From Ligula intestinalis (taxonomy: Eukaryota > Platyhelminthes > Cestoda > Diphyllobothriidea > Diphyllobothriidae): a DNA stretch of 64,000 nt. The position numbers and the translations under genes were made by a program. Below, in pieces: positions 61,029-64,000 of the stretch. The stretch covers positions 11,194,415 through 11,258,414 of the forward strand of contig JAYGXS010000005.1 of the NCBI GenBank assembly GCA_036362985.1, in the 5' to 3' direction. Under the pieces are notes generated by a model that did not search any database, had not been told where the DNA came from, and was given only the letters and a program-made list of their open reading frames with translations. Position 1 is the stretch's first letter; each line of letters starts with the position of its first letter.

Positions 61029-61076
61029 AATCATCCTCTGTTCCCACCACTCCGTCATCCAATCCTCTTTGTTTGT

Positions 61077-61078
<2 letters not shown>

Positions 61079-61124
<46 letters not shown>
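61079..61124. repeat. (TA)n microsatellite in the 3' UTR
   Basis: About 22 TA units, likely length-variable between individuals. Confidence 0.95.
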
Positions 61125-61126
<2 letters not shown>

Positions 61127-61729
61127 ATACATATATATGCCCGTGCTGCGGCCTCCGCCTTCCACGCGACCTAGTTTTTTTCCTGTAACCGCCACAGAGT
61201 TCCTATCTTACCCCCTTTCTGCCTGTCACCCTTTTCGTTTGCTAGTATGGCCCTTTGCCCCACCCAACCCCTCCGCTCTCGCCCTCCTTTTTGTTCAGCA
61301 AACCTCCAACCGTCGTTTTCAAGGTCGCGGTCTATGCATTTTTATGCCGTACGCCGAATTTTCGCTTGCTTCTGCCTATACAGTTGTTTTTCAAGAGATC
61401 TGTCCGCACAAAACAGTGACCTCTTTTGCCCTTATCCACCGCTGTATTATAGGGCGCAGATTATGTCTCCGAATTGTTTTAATGCTCATGTGTATGTTTA
61501 TGTCTTGTCCACCGCTCTGCCCCCGCCCCGGCTCACTCAGCGTTTTCTGCAAGCCCCAAGGGGACCCACTCATGCACGAGGCCGGAGGTTATAAGTGCGC
61601 GCTTGTTTGTACACTGACCGCTGCTTCGTTGCCACGTTTTCGTTTTCTTGTTTGTTTACCCCATTTTGGCCTCTTTTTTCTTCTCCGTGTGCGTGCGTGC
61701 GTGCCTACTAGTTGAGTGTTCAATCAACC

Positions 61730-61735
61730 AATAAA
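61730..61735 (+). terminator. Candidate poly(A) signal AATAAA for LPCAT
   Basis: AATAAA followed by TGTGCATGTACACTCTG, a GT-containing stretch. It is the first full AATAAA after the stop codon that I see, 702 bp downstream. Confidence 0.65.
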
Positions 61736-61972
61736 TGTGCATGTACACTCTGCGGTTTTTCGTTTGCCGGATGGCACAGCGAGGTAGTGACTATGTTTTA
61801 CTCTCATATCGCACCCCAAGCGTTTGCCCCGGTAAACCAAACATTGTCGCGTCTTGGGTATAGATTCGTCAACCTGACTGCAGGACAAGGGGTAGCCTGG
61901 CCTTGGCCTGGAGCTCCAGGTGAATGTTACATTTTGGTTTGATAATCTTTGGACTTCGACCGAATTCTTATT

Positions 61973-62210
61973 TACTTGTACTTGATTTGATTAGTTGCTG
62001 TTGTTGGATGAACCGGCTTCACGGATGGCAGCGGTCTCTTGGCAGCGATCAGAAGCAAGCTCCTCGCAAATGCCAACCCAGTCTTTGTTCCAGTGTCGCA
62101 AGCCGTAAACGGTTTCGAGGCGTCGACGTCCGACTTGACAGTTGTGAAACACGTCTTCAGTTGACCGCCATGTCCAGACTGCACCACGAGATGGATTCAC
62201 GAACACTCTG
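61973..62210 (-). mobile_element. RTE 3' fragment, decayed
   Basis: On the minus strand, frames give WTWRSTEDVFHNCQ and ETVYGLRHWNKDWVGI, matching RRGGQLKTWAATVKQ and CVYGLRQWNLEWMV of RTE-A. The tail near 61973-61985 is TACTTGTACTTG-type. Confidence 0.7.
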
Positions 62211-62219
62211 CAAAGGCCC

Positions 62220-62700
62220 GTCGATGGCTCGTGCAGGACATGGCCAAACCACTGTAATCAGCGCTGCTGGATGTATGATGCTATATTTGGTAGTTAGAAA
62301 CACCTGTGATATAGCTCAAAATTTGGAATTCGGTCCTGCCAAGAGACCCTTCATATGTGTTGAAGACACCAGCGTTCGAAGTCTTCGAGTGATAGAATGT
62401 CTGTTTTTTTGCAACTGTTTCTTAATACGGGTCTGATGGATGCTCTGTTTATCAGTAGTTTAGTACGTAAGCTGATGTTTGAACGAGACCAGAGTGGTCT
62501 GGCTAGCAGCCTAAATGCACTTCGAGCCTGCGCAATTCTGTTCCTGATTTCTTCTTTGGTCTTTCCGTTGGCTTATTTATTCCAGCTTGTAGTGGTCTAA
62601 GTAGTGTTTGCACTCGGATCACTACCATCATTAAACCAATATGGAAGTTAAAAGGCAGAACTCACCAGAAGGAGTGGTCTATTATGTACAGAACTCCCAA
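62220..62700 (+). other. Unassigned stretch downstream of LPCAT
   Basis: Partial resemblance to RTE near its left edge only. Nothing else supported. Confidence 0.35.
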
Positions 62701-63175
62701 TAGCTGTCTCAGATGGCAGTGACCACAGGCGAAGTCAAGGCTAGTGTTGACTGCGTCCAACCAGACCTGAGTAAGTGAGCACGAGGCAGTGCTGACAGCT
62801 GCTTAAGTAGGATTGCGGAGTAAGTTCAAATGTTCTGTTATTGGTGTGTTGCAATTGCCTGAGGGGATGTCGCTTGCAAAGGCCCCCTGCTCTGTTGGCC
62901 AAAGAAGTGGCGTTGTAAGTGATTCTTAGGCAGGCGTTCTTATTTGGGCGCGGGCGTGAATGAGTAAGCTGAGGTCAACTGTGGGGGCCGCCGGTTAGCC
63001 AGAAGCAGCTGCGAGGTCAAGCCTCGGGGGGAGGGGGCGCCAGTGAAAGAATCGTTGCTTGTGACGGCGTATGACCTTGGGGCAGCGGGCCTTGGGGAAT
63101 GAAGGGTGGACAGGTATTGTGACCGTCCGCCACAAGTCCAAATAGTGAAAGCAGCTAACTTCTTCGACGGGTTAA
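62700..63175 (+). repeat. Dispersed repeat, direct partner of 22890-23300
   Basis: Shares CAAGGCTAGTGTTGAC-GCGTC and GTCCGCCACAA with the other copy. Unclassified. Confidence 0.6.
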
Positions 63176-63179
63176 CCAC

Positions 63180-64000
63180 TGATAAACAGTGGTTGTTCTA
63201 TGCCAAGATGCGTAGTCAGGAGTTCTATTTTGCGCATATTAATAGCCAGACCAACAGTTACGACGATGCTGGTAATTCGGTCTAGCGTTGGCTGTAGTGG
63301 TTGGGAGGCATTACCAAGTATAACAATGTCATCGGCAGTTTAGGTACTCTGAACTCAGGGCTCGTCTCACATCCACTACCGGATAGAATTTAGTGATGCA
63401 TCATCCAGTCGATCTAGAAGTTGAAGATAACCGGGAAAGAGCATCCTTGTCGAACGCTGGAAAGAATCTGACTCTTCATTAAGGGATCTTATTCGGGCTG
63501 CTGTTGTGCTCTAGTAGGCTTTCATCAGATTGCGCAGTTTTATTAAGGTTCTGTAAGCAAGCAGGATTTGCCATACGGCTTCTTTGCCAATGCAAGTGAA
63601 CACGCGAATCCCAGGAAGTAATTGAGAAGAAGAAGACGACTCGATCGCTGGGACAATACTTTTATTCGCCTGACGTTTCGACATCCGTCGCGGATTCATC
63701 ATCAGAGACATTAGCAGAAAACGAAAGAAGAAACGGGTCTGCTACCGTTTTATGTTAATGTCTGTGATGATGAATCCACGACGGATGTCGAAACGTCAGA
63801 CAAATAAAAGTTTTGTCGCAGCGATCGAGTCGTCTTCTTCTTATAAGATGTCTCTGTCGATGGAATCAGAGGCGGTCTTGAAGCCAACTAAGCAGGCTGT
63901 GGTGATCCGTTGATTTCGGTGTCGGTGTTCCAGTATGCTGCACAGAATGAGAATTGTTAGGATGACGGAGCACGTCATCCAGACAGACAGACAGTCCGAG
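63180..64000 (-). mobile_element. RTE reverse-transcriptase fragment split by a PLE-2 insertion
   Basis: Right part (64000-63849, minus): FKTASDSIDRD (catalytic block, with F-to-S change). Left part (63576-63180): LIKLRNLMKAY, SSVRQGCSFPVIFN, IDWMM, ADDIVILGNA, VGLAINMRKIELL. The order matches RTE-A. The PLE-2 inverted pair lies exactly between. It runs off the window at the right. Confidence 0.78.
63577..63848. mobile_element. PLE-2 inverted pair of hammerhead-like ends, no coding
   Basis: Minus copy 63577-63715 (core 63661-63712, carrying GTCGAAACGTCAGGCG) and plus copy 63755-63848 (CTGTGATGATGAATCC, GTCGAAACGTCAGAC). Only about 40 bp separates them, so the GIY-YIG part seen in other units is absent. 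Confidence 0.8.

Larger units (their letters stand above)
61029..61755 (+). other. LPCAT 3' UTR
   Basis: It follows the TAA at 61026-61028. An open frame at 61137-61715 has no resemblance and is pyrimidine-rich. The end is set by the AATAAA below; the exact cleavage site is unknown. Confidence 0.65.

Noticed and set aside
61137..61715. 192-codon open frame downstream of LPCAT
   Set aside because: Pyrimidine-rich 3' UTR reading; no start context or family resemblance, and overlapping frames are equally open.

Overview
The window looks like part of a large, transposon-rich animal genome, most likely a parasitic flatworm. A diphyllobothriidean tapeworm (Spirometra/Schistocephalus-like) is my best guess and a fluke is an alternative; the species call is inference from the mixture of elements. 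Supporting it are one host gene split into small exons by kilobase-scale introns, a 40-bp first intron, many RTE-type non-LTR retrotransposons, Penelope-like elements (PLEs) with GIY-YIG endonuclease domains, and tRNA-headed SINEs. Nothing prokaryotic (operons, Shine-Dalgarno sites, CRISPR) is present. One 400-bp run of N (30855-31254) is an assembly gap.

Host gene. I can assemble one gene across almost the whole window on the + strand: a lysophosphatidylcholine acyltransferase of the LPCAT1/2/4 type. It has 11 coding exons from 7887 to 61028 and about 707 residues. All ten splice junctions have GT-AG ends and matching phases, and the encoded blocks follow the family order: N-terminal NPFVH block and membrane segment, HSSFFD acyltransferase motif, FPEGTCTNR motif, ITWTWEGPG block, FLPVY block, LGLPTTDLSF block, then a degenerate EF-hand-like C-terminal region and a tail. 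Apart from the first 7.9 kb and the last 2.3 kb, everything else lies inside its introns.

Region by region. 1-7.9 kb (upstream): an almost intact 3.28-kb RTE element (RTE-A, minus strand) inserted into an older, decayed RTE-B copy, followed by two more RTE-B relics. 8.6-17.1 kb (intron 2): a PLE-1 fragment enclosed by a 240-bp inverted repeat, and telomere-like degenerate stretches. 17.2-30.7 kb (introns 3-4): a 605-bp hAT-like MITE with a telomere-like core, a 5'-truncated RTE-B copy, a PLE-2 unit with hammerhead-like ends, and several hairpin elements. 30.7-41.2 kb (introns 5-6): the N gap, a trinucleotide-repeat field, a second inverted copy of the hAT-like MITE with a perfect 8-bp target duplication, a 655-bp TIR element, a PLE-3 endonuclease relic, a mariner transposase relic and a 171-bp pogo-like MITE. 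41.3-47.7 kb (introns 7-8): a SINE cluster and PLE scraps. 47.8-60.7 kb (introns 9-10): three PLE-1 copies, one PLE-2 unit and long AT-rich leaders. 61.0-64.0 kb: the 3' UTR with a (TA)n tract and a poly(A) signal, then RTE fragments, one of them split by a PLE-2 inverted pair.

The strongest new observations are the reconstructed LPCAT gene, the hAT-like MITE family carrying a telomere-like core, the PLE-2 ends that preserve a hammerhead-ribozyme-like core across diverged copies, and the nested retrotransposons that give relative ages. I did not find a multi-gene novel system.
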